Position numbers and translations under genes: made by a program. Below the pieces are notes generated by a model that saw nothing but the letters and a program-made list of their open reading frames with translations, made no database searches and was not told where the DNA came from. Of a stretch of 64,000 nt of DNA, positions 46,232 to 57,530 are shown piece after piece. How positions within the stretch are numbered: position 1 is the stretch's first letter; every line of letters starts with the position of its first letter. The DNA is from Hygrophila difformis (taxonomy: Eukaryota; Streptophyta; Magnoliopsida; Lamiales; Acanthaceae), in assembly GCA_030278955.1 (NCBI GenBank), contig JAOANR010000011.1, positions 26,664,403 through 26,728,402 of the forward strand, written 5' to 3'.

Positions 46232-46630
46232 CTGGAAAGCCATGGCGCCCGACGACAAGGCAGTAAAGCCTGGCAAGGGAATGGCGGCCTGTCCTGGTGA
46301 AGGTGGCGGCTGGCGGCCCGGGGTGGCATCCCCAACAGGTGGCGGCCTGGAGCTGGAGCTGGCGGCCGGAGATGAGGCTGGCGGCCTAGGGGCAGAAGCT
46401 GGCGGCCTAGGACTGGCGGCCGGAGCAGCTAGCGGCCCGGAGCTTCAGCTGGCGGCCGAGATTGGCCGGGACCTGGCGGCCTGAGGGGCAGAAGCTGGCG
46501 GCCTGGGACTGGCGGCCGAGATTGGCCTGGAGCTGGCGGCCTGCACAGAGGGAGCTGGTGGCCAGGGCAGACGCTGGCGGCCTCGGAGCAGTTGGCGGCC
46601 TGGGGCTAGCGGCTGGTGTGGTTTCGTCGG
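46232..46630 (-). pseudogene. Probable upstream exon of the antisense gene (Ala/Pro-rich)
   Basis: Acceptor AATTTAG before 46,630 and donor CAG/GTTTG after 46,232. The 399-bp length keeps phase 0 into the next exon. It encodes Ala/Pro/Ser-rich sequence from degenerate GGCCGCCAG repeats. In the required frame there is one TGA (46,447-46,445), so either the exon is decayed or another frame or start is used. Confidence 0.5.
46290..46620 (-). repeat. GGCCGCCAG repeats, block 1
   Basis: On the plus strand CTGGCGGCC occurs about 14 times at 12-30 bp spacing. The units do not keep a constant frame, so the block behaves like a minisatellite more than a constrained protein repeat. Confidence 0.8.
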
Positions 46631-46989
46631 CTAAATTCTATGTTAAAAATATGTGTGTTTAACTCAATCGAGCAAACGAAGAAATCGCAGACAATGATGC
46701 TCAACAAATAAGAGAATCAAACTTGGATACAGTGCAAGAACATAAACAACTCCAACATGTGATTCCAAAGTTCAAAATAACACTGCTAGCCAGTGGCGAG
46801 AAACCATGATGCCCAACATACCATTCCAAGTATCAAGCGAGGCAACAAGACCAACATACAATTCAAAGTTCATGTAACATCTACTTAATGCATAGATTGC
46901 CAATCTCCAATTTCAGCCTCGAATCATACTCTATCCAATTCATAAGTCTGGGCCAACAACATCAATAAAACAAGGTAAGGCAAACTAAC

Positions 46990-47510
46990 CTGATCCATGG
47001 ACACGAGTGGCGGCCCAGGCGGAAACTGTTGGCGGCACACGAGAGGTTGGCGGCGCTATACAGCTCGCGGCTGAAGAGACGCTGGCTGCGCGTGTCCTGG
47101 CGGCTGGTGGCTCGAGAGTCTGGCGGCTCAACCAACCTGGCGGCACAGGTGACTGGCGGCCAAGGCGAAGCCTGGCGGAGGAGACGCTGGCGGCAGACTT
47201 GAGGCTGGCGGATCTCCGGGGGTGGCGGCGCAGCAAGGCTGGCGGCGGGAGCCTCCTGGCGGCGGATGGCCTGGCGGCGGCCGGACTTGGCGGCTCGTGG
47301 GACGCTGGCGGCGCTCGAGGTCAGCTGGCGGCGACCGATGCTGGCGGCTGGTGAGTTGGCGGCGCTAGCAAGGCTGGCGGCTGGAGAGTTGGCAGCGCTG
47401 GCAAGCGAGGCTGGCGGCTGGCGACGATCGGCGATGGCGGCTCGCGACGATCCTTCCCGAATGACGACAGCGTTTCTCTTCAAAGCAGGTGGCGGACTTG
47501 GCAACGACAC
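46990..47510 (-). pseudogene. Candidate first exon of the antisense gene, with GGCCGCCAG repeats, block 2
   Basis: The 3' boundary is well marked: ATGGATCAG followed by donor GTTAGT at 46,989-46,984. A frame from 47,510 (MSLPSPPPALKRNAV, then Ala/Ser-rich) is open through the exon but leaves it in phase 2, which does not fit the next exon. The fitting frame has internal stops or could start at the ATG at 46,998. The true 5' end is therefore unresolved. The block is full of CTGGCGGCG and CTGGCGGCC repeats. Confidence 0.4.
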
Positions 47511-47686
47511 TGGTCTGGTCGACGGCGCTTTCTGTGATGACGACGGAAGCTATGAAAGCATGAGGCAGCAGCAGCGGCTGGACGTTCACAAGAAAGTCGA
47601 AATTCTTGCTGGTGAAGGAAAAGGAGAGAAAGGGGAAGAAAATTTGAAAAAATGAGCAAAAATTTTAACCTAAAGATGAGAGGTGG

Positions 47687-47696
47687 CTTTTTATAG
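47687..47696 (-). promoter_or_regulatory. Possible TATA box for the antisense gene
   Basis: CTATAAAAAG on the minus strand, about 180 bp upstream of the candidate first exon and 110 bp from the 3' LTR. It is followed on the minus strand by an AT/CT-rich leader. Confidence 0.45.
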
Positions 47697-47794
47697 AAAC
47701 CAATGGAACTGGGGTTTTGGAATGGGCTTAACGGGCCAGGCTTATAATTTGAACGCGCAAATCTGTCTTCAAATCCTGATCAGACAAATTCCGC

Positions 47795-47802
47795 GAGGGG
47801 GG
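47795..47802 (+). promoter_or_regulatory. Polypurine tract of element A
   Basis: GAGGGGGG four bases before the 3' LTR (TGTTAATCCC at 47,807). Confidence 0.8.
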
Positions 47803-47806
47803 CATC

Positions 47807-48531
47807 TGTTAATCCCAATATTTTAAGCCCAACGAATTAGGCACGAATTAGGCCCAGTGAACTTAGCCCAATCCATTTTCCGAGGAGCCCAATTCAAAGG
47901 CCCATTAAGCTCGGCCCAATCCTCCGAGAGGCCCCATCCAATGTAAATTTTATTAGGATGATAACCAAGTGGTGAGGAGCCAAGTGGTGAGGAGCCGCCT
48001 CCTAGGTTGCGACCTATCCGAATTGTGGAGGCTGAGGCACCATAACTTGCGTCATCACCAAAATCCTATCCAAAAGAAGACTCATCCGTTGCAACATGGG
48101 AGATCCCGCAGTATTAATGATATACGCTATTAAAGGGAACGGATCACGGATCAAGGGAGACTGCTCATGAGAAGATACGCATCACCCATGATTGACGCCA
48201 TCAAAGTGAGCAATCAAAGGGAGGTTACCCATGGGAAGATCTGATAACGCTCAAGGCAGCGCGGAATCAGGGAAGGATTGCTGCAGCCACTTCAGGGTTG
48301 AGAAGCCTATAAAAATGAGTGACAACAGTTTAGTCGATCAGGTACATTCACCCCAAGAGGACGCACTTTCAATATTTTTACTTCTTGTCATTTTCTTTCT
48401 GCAAGTCAATTCCTGTACTCTTTTCATTCTGCAATTCTTTTCCTTTACTGTTTTATTCAAGTTTTTCTGTAATCCTCTACAATCCTTGTAACGATCTTCA
48501 AACCATATTCAATAAAAATTCTTGGTTAACA
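47807..48531 (+). repeat. Element A 3' LTR
   Basis: 725 bp, ending TTAACA and followed by TSD GGGCC. It retains a TATA box (CCTATAAAAATG, about 48,307-48,318) and has an 11-bp duplication near its start relative to the 5' copy. Confidence 0.93.
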
Positions 48532-48879
48532 GGGCCGGATCGTGCGATCCGTCGGGCCTTTTCTCCTCTCTTTCGGACTTCTATCCTTCTAAATTCTTGG
48601 GCTTCAATTCTTCGGGTTATTCTTGGGCTCTAAATTCCTATCTTAATTTCATTTGGATCTCAATTTATTTTTGGGTTCGAAATCTTGAGCCCATCGACAT
48701 TTGGTTCCCGTGCAATAATTTATTTAATTAAATTATTTTCGACTTCACGGGCTCTCTGAAATTTAATTCCTTTTTGATCTTTGAATTAAATTTCATTTCT
48801 CTTTTCATCCTTATCTTAATTATTTATTTACTTATGTGTTGGTTTATTTATTTATGTGGCTAATTTTGCGGGTATTACA
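48532..48879 (-). mobile_element. Tekay-type LTR E, 5' end (minus strand)
   Basis: Read on the minus strand it starts TGTAATACCCGCAAAA at 48,879 and runs to the GGGCC that is A's target site. It continues at 2333: GAAAGAGAGG and GACGGATCGCAC in this part, then CCAGACCGAAG beyond A, match the order in LTR B. This joins the two halves of E across element A. Confidence 0.8.
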
Positions 48880-49398
48880 GTGCCTTGATACTGCTCTGCA
48901 CAGCAATATGTGTCTTCCCATCAGAGACCTCTCAACCTAAGGTTTGGGGTTCAATTTTCCTCCCAGCTCCCTATGCATTATCTCTATTCCCTTTGCAATT
49001 GCATGCTTGGGCTCTCAATAAAATAAAAATAAAATTAATAGGAGTATCGAGGCATTGAGCAAACTCATTTTAGCAGTTGGCGTCCAGATGTGATTGACAA
49101 GTTGTTATTAAGTGGTTATTTTTATTTGGAAGGACAAAAAAGGAAAATTAGATATAAATAATGGGATTGAAAGAATATTATTTATTTTAATTACATAAAA
49201 AAATATAAATAGGCCATCAAGAGGATGCAAATTCCAAATTTGGGCCATAAGGATGCGTTTGAACAACACGCAACCCGCTTTGCCATTTTCTGGGCCCGGC
49301 ATTCTTGTGGTGTCTCAAAACTCTAATAGAAAAACAATGACCAAAATCTAGAAATAACTCCTTCTTATGGCCTAAAAAATTATTCTCTCCTATTTCCT
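48880..49398. other. No feature recognised
   Basis: AT-rich sequence between LTR E and the LINE remnant. No coding potential seen. A tRNA-like B-box resemblance near 48,938 was judged too weak. Confidence 0.5.
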
Positions 49399-49416
49399 AT
49401 TCTTAATCTTAACTTC

Positions 49417-50411
49417 TTTTTTTTTTTGTAATACAGCCTATACACGCTAGGAAATAAAACCAAGAAAAATGAAGGTAACTAAACTCCCAGTCGTGCACTA
49501 TGAGCAACGTGGGAACCAAGTGCCAAGTGCGCCAGCCGCCAAAAGACACTTCCCAGCATCCGGCGGAGAGGCCCACGTAGTGTAAAACAGCTCATCATCC
49601 GCACCAATCTTAACAAGGTAATCAGCAACTGCATTTCCTTCGTGAAGAATGTGCTCAAACCTGCATATGCGAAAATCATGCTTCACTTCATTTATGCGAA
49701 TGATTGGTCCCGCCAAGCTATAAGCTGAAGAAGGGATGGACTTAATAAGACGTACTACCTCATTAGAATCACATAAACAACACACTTCCATGATGCTCAT
49801 ATCGTTGGCTAGAGAAAGACATGTAAAATGCCCATGAGCTCAGCAAACAAAATAGAAGAATTACCCAAATAACAAGAAATTCCCTTAATCCACCCGCCAG
49901 AATTATCCCGCAAGACCGCACCAAGCCCTTTGCTGAGAAGCAAGCAAAGAGCCATCCGAATGAATAAAGTGGCCCAACCAATTCACCATATTCCAACATA
50001 CCAGCCTTTGATTAGATTGAACACCTGCTGTCTTGCTCACCTTGTCCAGCTCATCCCATAGGTGGCAAATCTTCCAAATGAGACCCTGATGAGAAGAGGA
50101 TTTCCCAGTGAAAAACCGCATATTCCGTTCTCACAAAATAATCCATAGCCCAGCCGCAAAAACATTGCCAAAACAATGCATCATATCATATAACCAAGAG
50201 CGAACATGGCTACCATCCAAGGATGATATCAACATTAACTTCTTTCCAAATGGGCATAACCCAATTGCACAAAAAAAAAAAAAACGGTGAAACCAATCCT
50301 CAACTTGATCGCCACAAATCACACATAGGGTGAAGTAGCAAGATGTCTTGTGGAGAATTGCAAGAAACAACCGAACTAGAAATCAACCAAAGGAGTAGAC
50401 AAAAACCTGTA
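49417..50411 (-). mobile_element. 5'-truncated LINE (L1-type) remnant
   Basis: Minus-strand fragments encode a zf-RVT-like end of a non-LTR retroelement (FLAILHKTSCYFTLCVICGD, 50,370-50,290) and then, in shifting frames, an RNase H-like domain (SDGSLLASQQRA; CCLCDSNEVVRLI; EHILHEGNAVADYLVKIG, 49,800-49,610). The element ends in a T11 run on the plus strand (49,417-49,427), its poly(A) tail. It is bounded by an imperfect target-site duplication, ATTCTTAATC at 49,399-49,408 and 50,412-50,421, with similarity continuing a few bases. Frameshifts show it is dead; the reverse transcriptase part was never copied. Confidence 0.75.
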
Positions 50412-50421
50412 ATTCTTAATC

Positions 50422-51087
50422 CTAATCTTGAAAATTGGTATAGCATCATATTATATATATGGATTAGTACCTTTCATCTCTACTGAGTGTTGTGATTTAT
50501 GGATTTTGATAGCATGCAAAATCTTTACATATATAGATTGTGTTGCAGGATCAAGTTTTTGTGATGATCCGATATGACGGTCTTGTCCAAACAAAATTTT
50601 GTGATAATATTTTCAACTTATCATATGATCTCACACTCACTATCATACAATCCCACATTCGCAACATCCTGCAGCTTAAGACCATCTCCAACGCCTTTGC
50701 CATTCTTGCGCCCGATGCCATTTTTGCCAGAAAGGGAGCTCCAACGCTGACAGGATAATGCCAGTCGGTATCTCCAAAAACGGCGTTCAGAAACCGTGCT
50801 CCACATTTTATAGCGGACACTGTTCACACCACTATCCTTTTTTAAAAAAAATAATAATTCATTTTTATTTGTTTTTTTTCTGCTTTTTGATTTGTTGTTA
50901 TTTCATAACACTTTCTTTTCATTTTTCCTTTTAATTATATTTTCTATTTTCTTATTTTTATTTTAATTTAATTTTAGATTTTTAATTTCAAAATATTAAA
51001 CGTAAATGCATATATATTAACATAAAAATTAGTTGATGAATGAAATATTATATGAATAATAAAGAGAATCAAATGAAATAGAAGTAT
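50422..51087. other. AT-rich spacer, no gene
   Basis: The stretch CTTAAGACCATCTCCAACGC (50,676-50,695) resembles ends of non-autonomous DNA elements, but no partner terminus was found. Otherwise AT-rich. Confidence 0.4.
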
Positions 51088-51791
51088 TAGAAAAATGGGC
51101 TTTTTATTAAAAAAGGCCACCACTCCAAACTTCTCCTAAAGTAAGGCCAGCATACCAAATATATTCCGAATAGTACCAAAATACGAAATACATCCTGATT
51201 CAGGCCCCCCTCTTTATTTTTAAATCAATAATCAAAATAGTGTGTGAAATTACAAAAAAAAAAAACCCTTACCTTTTGTCCTTTTCCTGACCCATTGATG
51301 TGAGAGGTGGAGTGAGACAAAATGGGTGTTGAGCTTGGTGGGTTCAAAAAACGTGCAACTTCTTCTTCTTCAATGCTTTCATTCGACGAAATCGAAAGCC
51401 ATTAATGAGCACCTCCTCCACTATGGCGGCGAAGCAACAGCGGGCGCGAGGTGTAAACGACAGCGGCGACCTCCATTTTCGTCATCTTTGGGCGGAACAG
51501 GGCAGGAAACGGCGACCTCCATTTTACTCTTTTCTGTGATTTTTGGTTGGGAAGATTGTTGAGGAAACTTCTCAAGCGGCGGGGGAGTGGATTCGCTTTC
51601 TTGATGGGTGGAAGGAGAACGTTGTAAGAGGGTTTAGGGTTGGAAGAACCTTACGGTTTTGAAAGGCTGTTATTTAGGGTTTTCTTGGGTTTTGAGAGGG
51701 TGTTCTTTAGGGTTTTCTACAGGCTTTTCGGAAGGGAGTAGGGTTGAGGAAGATGGAAAACATTCGGGAGTAAGGGGTTTGGCAAGAGGTC

Positions 51792-52800
51792 GTGTTGTTC
51801 TTCCATTACAATGGCCAAGTCCATCTCGTACGAATAAGGGATGGCGATGCCCTTTCGGATGTATATGGAAAGGTGACGGAGAAATGGGGTAGTGTATGTT
51901 CAGCTACACACACGCTCCACTACGATAAAACCGACGGGGGTTACACAATGGAGATAATGAACGATGATGATGTGAGAATAATGTCGAACTTGAACCGGGC
52001 AAAGGGACTGGCGTTTGGGAAGATGACAGTGATGGACCGGGAAGGAAGAAGCACGATCATGTAAGGGTTTTGTGAAATTGCATTGAGCTGCTTGCTTTAT
52101 AAATATTTAGCTAAATGAGAGCTTAGGAATTGTTTTATTCTGTAGATGATGCGTGGTTATGATCATATCTATATATTTCAGTAGTACCTAGAAATTTGCG
52201 TGCTAATGACCATGATTCTTGAAATATGAAAGTGGTTATGTGCATTGATGTTTTCTGTACACAACACTGGTATACACTTACACAAACGAAAGTCGTCAAA
52301 CGTACACAAAACTGGTATTCCTGATGAATGTAACTAGTTTATAATGTTCGGGTAACTTGTACTACAGGGAACAAACGGTGGCAGAAGATGAGCTGGACGA
52401 CGAAGATACCGATGACGAGGAGGATCAGAGGGTTATTTGGGCCAATGCAATAAAGGGAGCAGGACAAAAGTTTAGGAATCAATATCATTTCCGGAAGGTG
52501 CTGCAAAATCATTGTATAGCTATTTGGCGTGGATATGACTTCGTTCACAACAACAAAAGCAGAATACACGCAAAATGAACCACGGAAGGTTGTGGCTGGC
52601 GCATATATGCATCATTACACAAGTCTGAGAACTCATTTGCGATCCGCACGTGCACGTTGACTCATGGCTGCGGCATTAATAATCTGCAATCGAGGACGCA
52701 CCCAAATGCAAATGCGACATGGGTAACGTCATTCATGAAAGATAAAGTGCGTCGGGACCAGAACTACAATGCCAACATTAAGCCAAGACTGGTGTTATTT
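51792..52800 (+). pseudogene. mudrA-type transposase remnant (N-terminal part)
   Basis: The first segment (51,792-52,064) resembles the PB1-like N-terminal domain of MULE transposases (LFFHYNGQVHLVRIRDGDAL). After a gap or intron, 52,357-52,578 holds an acidic stretch and the MuDR DNA-binding domain (KFRNQYHFRKVLQNHCIAI, FVHNNKSRIHAK). A TGA at 52,576-52,578 replaces a position usually Cys; the zinc-binding part continues in frame (EGCGWRIYASLHKSENSF, then THGCGINN). Similarity stops near 52,800; the DDE domain and SWIM finger are absent. Confidence 0.7.
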
Positions 52801-54230
52801 TTGTTGCGAAATGGTGTTTTGTTGTTGCTGCATACTTTTATTGACTTGGTGTATTATTTTGGGGTTTGCATGGTTTCAGTACTTGAATCTATCCTGTATG
52901 AGGATGGTTTCAATATATGATACCATTTTGAATGCAATGAAATGATCGGTTTCTGATGATGTATTTCACAAACAAAAGATGCACACATCATATTTACACT
53001 TTACAGACATTTACAAGACATAAACAAAAAAAAATACAAGTCAGCTGGTAACGAAAACACTAATGTAATGGACACATAATACTTCCAGGAGTGGGAACAT
53101 ACGATTATTGTTCAACACATTAAAAAGTCAAAAATAATCAAGTTATTGTTCAACACTTATAGTTATAAGTAATCACATAAAATGGTCACATCAAAGAATA
53201 TTGCATCACTCACGGCAAACAAAGTAATAATATTTATTGCATTGATGTTTTGAATGGATGGGTACTTAGGTATGTGAATGGAATGGGTCACGTTATAGAT
53301 TCTCACTCACTCACACATGATATCTTTCTTTATTTGATTCCGCTAAATCGCGATTATCATTGAAGGCGAATTAGACTTCAACGTTGTGTCACATCAAGAT
53401 GCAATTGGTAACCGTTTCGCTTCCAAATGACTATTTTATAAGATAAACTATTTGGATCAGCTAGAATACCATTTTCGTTGTCAAATCAGTACCATTGTTA
53501 TTCCCTATCTATATCATTGAATTTCCTAATTCATATTGTTATAATGTTTATTGTTGTTAAGGGTGTTGTAGTAGCTTATTGTTGCGAATTTACTGTATTG
53601 GCTTCCTTTTAACAATTTTCAACCATTGTAGGAACAACACTCTCAACCATTAGCCATATCGATTTATGCAATATATTACACATTGTATGAACCATTGTAG
53701 GAACATCACCTACTTCAACATAGTGAATTGTGTTTCAAGATTATCAAGATTACTTAGTTTAGTCCAACACATTACTTTAGTTTCAAGATTGTACATATCA
53801 CTTAGCTCAACACCAAACATTATGTTACAAGATTATCCACATCACTTAGTTTGGTACTCTTAAGTCTTAACTACTTTGTTATGAACCTATTAATGATACT
53901 TGAAGGAAATCTATGTAATAGTGTTTATAGTATGATTTCATCGAACACCATTAATTCATTGCTAGGTCTGACACCATTACTGAACAAAGTTTGCAATCAT
54001 CGTAAAAATAAATACCAACAGTACTTTCTTTAGAGGCAAATACGACTGTTCTACATAAAGTACCATTCATCACCTTGCACAGTACCAACAAATGAACAAG
54101 AATATCACAATTGTCTAGATACAACTGTGGACCATTCATCAAAAGGCAAAATACCAACAATTCATCGAAATACCATTAACCCAAATATTCAACCAATAAA
54201 ACAATACTATCAATCCGCCAACACATAAAC
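52801..54230. other. Interior of the MULE without coding sequence
   Basis: AT-rich, with loose repetition of words such as ACCATTGTAGGAAC and CACTTAGTTT (53,620-53,860) but no regular unit and no ORF with recognisable content. Confidence 0.45.
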
Positions 54231-54324
54231 ATGTATCAATACTCAACAAATATCAAACTAGTGATCATAATCGATCAACCAATTGAGATAATGAGAGGAA
54301 GAGGCGACATCGTCATTCGGCTCG

Positions 54325-54530
54325 AAAACATCAGTCGTGGGCGCGAGAACAGCATGGGGATCAGTCGTGGGTGCGGGAATCACTGGGGCATCAGTCGTGG
54401 GCACGAGAACAGCAGGGGGATCAGTCGTGGGCGCGGGAACAGATGGGGGATCAGTCGTGGGTGCGGGAATAGCTGGGCATCACCCGTGGGTATGGGAAGA
54501 GCAGGGGCATCAGTCGTGGGCGCGGTAGGG
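54325..54530. repeat. 30-bp minisatellite in the MULE
   Basis: About seven units of roughly 30 bp around ATCAGTCGTGGGCGCGGGAACAG with GGGG spacers. On the minus strand the units give LIPHLFPRPRLIPLLF-type repeats at the end of the antisense frame. Confidence 0.8.
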
Positions 54531-55350
54531 GCAGTCTGAACGTCTTTCGGGGCTGGAGGGACAATGACAACTTTTCGCTTGGGACGGGCCCACGAAAGGA
54601 TTCTAGACGGTACGGTCAAGGCTAGGACCATTGGAGCGTATACAGCTAGTGGAACCAGAGAAAGAGCACTCTCACGATCAGGCCTAGCATCAACACTGGG
54701 ATCTGCAGCCGTCGTCCTAGGTGGCACCTGAACTGTTGGCTCCTCCTCTATCGTCTGATCCTGTACCACGCCAGCGGGCTCCTCCTCCATCGTCTGTGCA
54801 TGCTCCTCATCATCCAGCTTCTCCACCATCATCTAAGCCTGCTGAACAACTATGGGCTCTGTCTGAGCCCAGGACACCCCAGCGGGCTCCTCCATCGTCA
54901 TAGCCTGCTCCTCAGCACCACAGAATATTCCCACGCATTGAACTTTACCGTAAATCCCTCTCAAAAAATAAAAGCTCCCAAGTCCGCATTAAAACACTCC
55001 ACCAGCGACTGCAGCCTCGTCTTGCTGCTGTAGATCGAATCAATCTTCGCAAAGTGGTAGAATGGAGTGCACTTGATCGCCTTCCATTGTTCGTCCATTA
55101 TTCTCTCTCGTATGCTATTCGTTGCGTCTTGTAGCACACTCAAGGTACAACGTGATATAATGGTAGCCTGTCCGCTCGTCTTTGCATTGTCGTCCTTCGT
55201 TTGCGTCTCTTCACGTTTACTTTTCTTCGTTTTCCGCTGTCCACTGTCACTCTTCTCTGTTCTCTTCTGTTCACTGTCACTATTCTTTGTTTTCTTCCCT
55301 TTCGGCGGATGTTTGGGGGCTATTTCAGGATACTTGCTAACAGATTTCAA
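54380..55350 (-). pseudogene. Second MULE gene remnant, antisense (resembles ULP/DUF1985-type MULE cargo)
   Basis: The upstream segment (55,350-54,961) encodes a Lys-rich region (KHPPKGKKTKNSDSEQKRTE) and DEQWKAIKCTPFYHFAKIDS, which recalls the N-terminal region of proteins with a Ulp1-like protease found in some plant MULEs. The downstream segment (54,832-54,380) is acidic then Pro-rich (EEHAQTMEEEPAGVVQDQTI). The frames do not join and no protease domain is present. The assignment rests on general resemblance only. Confidence 0.45.
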
Positions 55351-56697
55351 TTATACCGGTGTCATGTGACAATAATACAGGTGTCCAAGTTCACATTCGT
55401 GCCCAACACCAAAAGCTTGTAAAATCAATAATTTTTGCAAAACAACTACACACATTGCAACACAGCAAGACATGGCTCCATAACATAACATCTTGACTAG
55501 TGATTATGCACGACTGCCATATACACAAATCATACAAGGATTTTTCAACAAGCATACGAAATGCACATTACAACGGTATATTTTCAGTATGACAATGGTA
55601 TCAAAATCAAACAAGTTTTAAAACCCCAACGGCGATTGCAACGACATGAAACAATTTCAACAAATAATCAATTTTTCCACTCTGACATCAGACAACATAA
55701 AAAACCACACAACAAACATAAAACTGGGGCTGCGACGCTAGCACTAAATCGAAAAGAACAAATTGCGAACCTAAAACCTCAACAAGCATACCGAATGCAC
55801 ATCACCGGTGTATTTTCAAAATGGCACTAATATGGAATTCAAAAAAATTTCAAAAACCCAAAATCGATTGAACCGAATAAGAAACAATTTCATACCAACA
55901 ACCAAGCTTCCCAAACTCACTTCAAACCACATCAAAATCCACACAAAAACCAAGAAATATGGGCTGGTGTCGTCCAATTTCACCAACAAAAATCCCAAAT
56001 CGCTCCCCAAATCGCTACACCGAAATCACAAACCCTAAACCCTAATCGTCCTCTTTCAACACTATCAAACACAAAAATAAATCAAATAAACTAAAACCCC
56101 AACTCCACAAACTCATTGCCATACCTGTTTCGTCGTCCGATTTGTCGTGCGAGCGGGAGTCGCCTAAATGGAGAGCCGGTGTTGTCCGATTTTGAAGCAA
56201 CATCGGGTGGCCTGTTTCGTCACTTTCACAAGCTCAAAAAAGGGGAAAAGGAGAGTCGTGGGGGGTGAATGGTGGATATGAAGAGAAGGAAGTGGGGGGT
56301 GGCTTCGAGCACTCATAAAATGGGGAGGAATTTCGGTTACAGGGAGAGGGAGAAGACGTACGGTGGGGGGGGGGGGTGACCGGGTGAGGGAGAGAAGGAA
56401 GTTAGAAAGGGAGAGGGATGAATGGTGAGGGGGTGGTTTCTGGGTGCATTAATTGCACTGCAGTGGTGGCAGTCCTCGATCGCCAGGGAGTGACATGACC
56501 ATCTTGTGCATTTTCTATTTTGCCCTCCAACCCAAACCTTGAGTGTATTTTTTAACAAGGGACTGTTTTGTCATTTCACAGTTTCTATTTTCAGAAGTAA
56601 TGGTAAATACTTTGGGTGGCCTTTCAAATGGAGTACTTCGTATGCTGGCCTTGTATCAGTAGTATTTAGGGAATGTGGCCTTTTTTTTTAGAAAAAT

Positions 56698-56999
56698 ATA
56701 GAATTTTTGGTTGAAGATTTATAGTAAAAAATGTAAATTTAATTGAAAAATAGAATTAATGTAAGTGTAAAGCAGAATTTTGGCTTAAAAAAAAACAAAA
56801 AAATCCTCAATGCGAGTGGCTTACGTTACAGGCCTTTCAGGTTTTATGTCCCCAGAAGCGATGGCCCACACAGCATCTGTTCCCCGGAATGTACGCCAAG
56901 AGACAGAATTACATAGGATTCTCTGCTCCCCCATCACCCATTCATCCTCCGCCACGTGTGACCGTCTCCTTTCCCCTATTAAAAATTGGTAACTGCTGC
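56698..56999. other. Upstream region of the FBS4-like gene
   Basis: Separates the MULE end from the CT-rich leader. A TATA-like CTATTAAAAATTGG is near 56,976. No ORF of note. Confidence 0.4.
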
Positions 57000-57530
57000 T
57001 CCAAATTTTGGCGGGCAAATTCACCTTTCAAAATTCCGAGTTTTTCCCCAAAACGGCAAACCCTAGTCTTACTAGTCTTTTCCACTCTTCCGCCTTTCTC
57101 CCATTTTCCCTCCTCTTTTCCCCCTCTCCCCTTCTGCCGCCCGCAGCTCTTTCTCCGTTTCCACATCAATTTTCCTTCCTTTTCCGTCGCAGCCTCCTCG
57201 ACCCTCGCTGCTATGGTTGCGCCGCCGTTTCCAAGGTTCTGATTCTGTCCATGTAGCGTTATTTATTTATTTTTTTTGGGAATTATAATTCTGCTTTTAC
57301 GTTTTGTCGTTACTTTACCTTTGCTTTTCCTTTTTCTAGACTTTGTATGGTATGCTAGTTGGTTTTTGTGTTCAATTGACTACTTCTATTGGAGGATTAG
57401 TTTGATCTTGTTGATATATCGGCCATGTTGTTGTTCAATTCTTACATGTTGGAATTCTGCCGGTTCTCATGTTTGTAACTTGATGCTATTCCGCAGGTAA
57501 GAGATTAGACAAAATTTGGAGGATTGTATA
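57000..57530 (+). promoter_or_regulatory. 5' leader of the FBS4-like gene with a probable leader intron
   Basis: CT-rich, ATG-poor sequence typical of a transcribed leader (57,060-57,200). A possible donor follows CGTTTCCAAG (about 57,237), then a T-rich stretch, and TTCCGCAG at 57,488-57,495 is a good acceptor. No other support. Confidence 0.45.

Larger units (their letters stand above)
2334..48531 (+). mobile_element. Element A: Tat-lineage Ty3/gypsy retrotransposon, host of two nested insertions
   Basis: Two LTRs (2334-3049 and 47,807-48,531) begin TGTTAATCCC and end TTAACA. They are flanked by the 5-bp TSD GGGCC (2329-2333 and 48,532-48,536). Without elements B and C the element would be about 15 kb. 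Internal order is PBS, gag, linker, protease, reverse transcriptase, RNase H, a second archaeal-type RNase H, integrase, antisense PMD gene, PPT. The second RNase H is a hallmark of the Tat lineage. The LTRs differ at about a dozen positions plus an 11-bp indel. The coding region carries several frameshifts and nonsense codons, so this copy is not autonomous. Confidence 0.93.
51097..56688 (+). mobile_element. Degenerate Mutator-like element (MULE)
   Basis: Terminal inverted sequences of about 60 bp or more: left AAAAAAGGCCAC, later AAGGCCAGCATAC (51,110-51,165), and on the right the complement GTATGCTGGCCTTG, later GTGGCCTTTTTT (56,639-56,688). They are flanked by the 9-bp direct repeat TAGAAAAAT (51,088-51,096 and 56,689-56,697), the TSD length of MULEs. 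Inside are an N-terminal mudrA-like transposase remnant on the plus strand and a second, antisense gene remnant. The catalytic transposase domain is missing. The left end has about ten extra bases relative to the right, so the exact termini are not certain. Confidence 0.72.

Noticed and set aside
46143..47655. Plus-strand open frames rich in Ala/Gly (GGLGAEAGGLG)
   Set aside because: Shadows of the CTGGCGGCC repeats; splice sites and the downstream domain support the minus strand.
48935..48962. GGTTTGGGGTTCAATTTTC resembling a tRNA or SINE B-box
   Set aside because: No matching A-box at the right distance, no cloverleaf, no poly(A) tail or TSD.
51326..51562. Open frame near the left end of the MULE
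   Set aside because: Low-complexity leader sequence with no similarity; likely the untranslated start of the transposase gene.
56361..56378. G-run near 56,365 as possible quadruplex
   Set aside because: Single homopolymer block in MULE interior; no further support.
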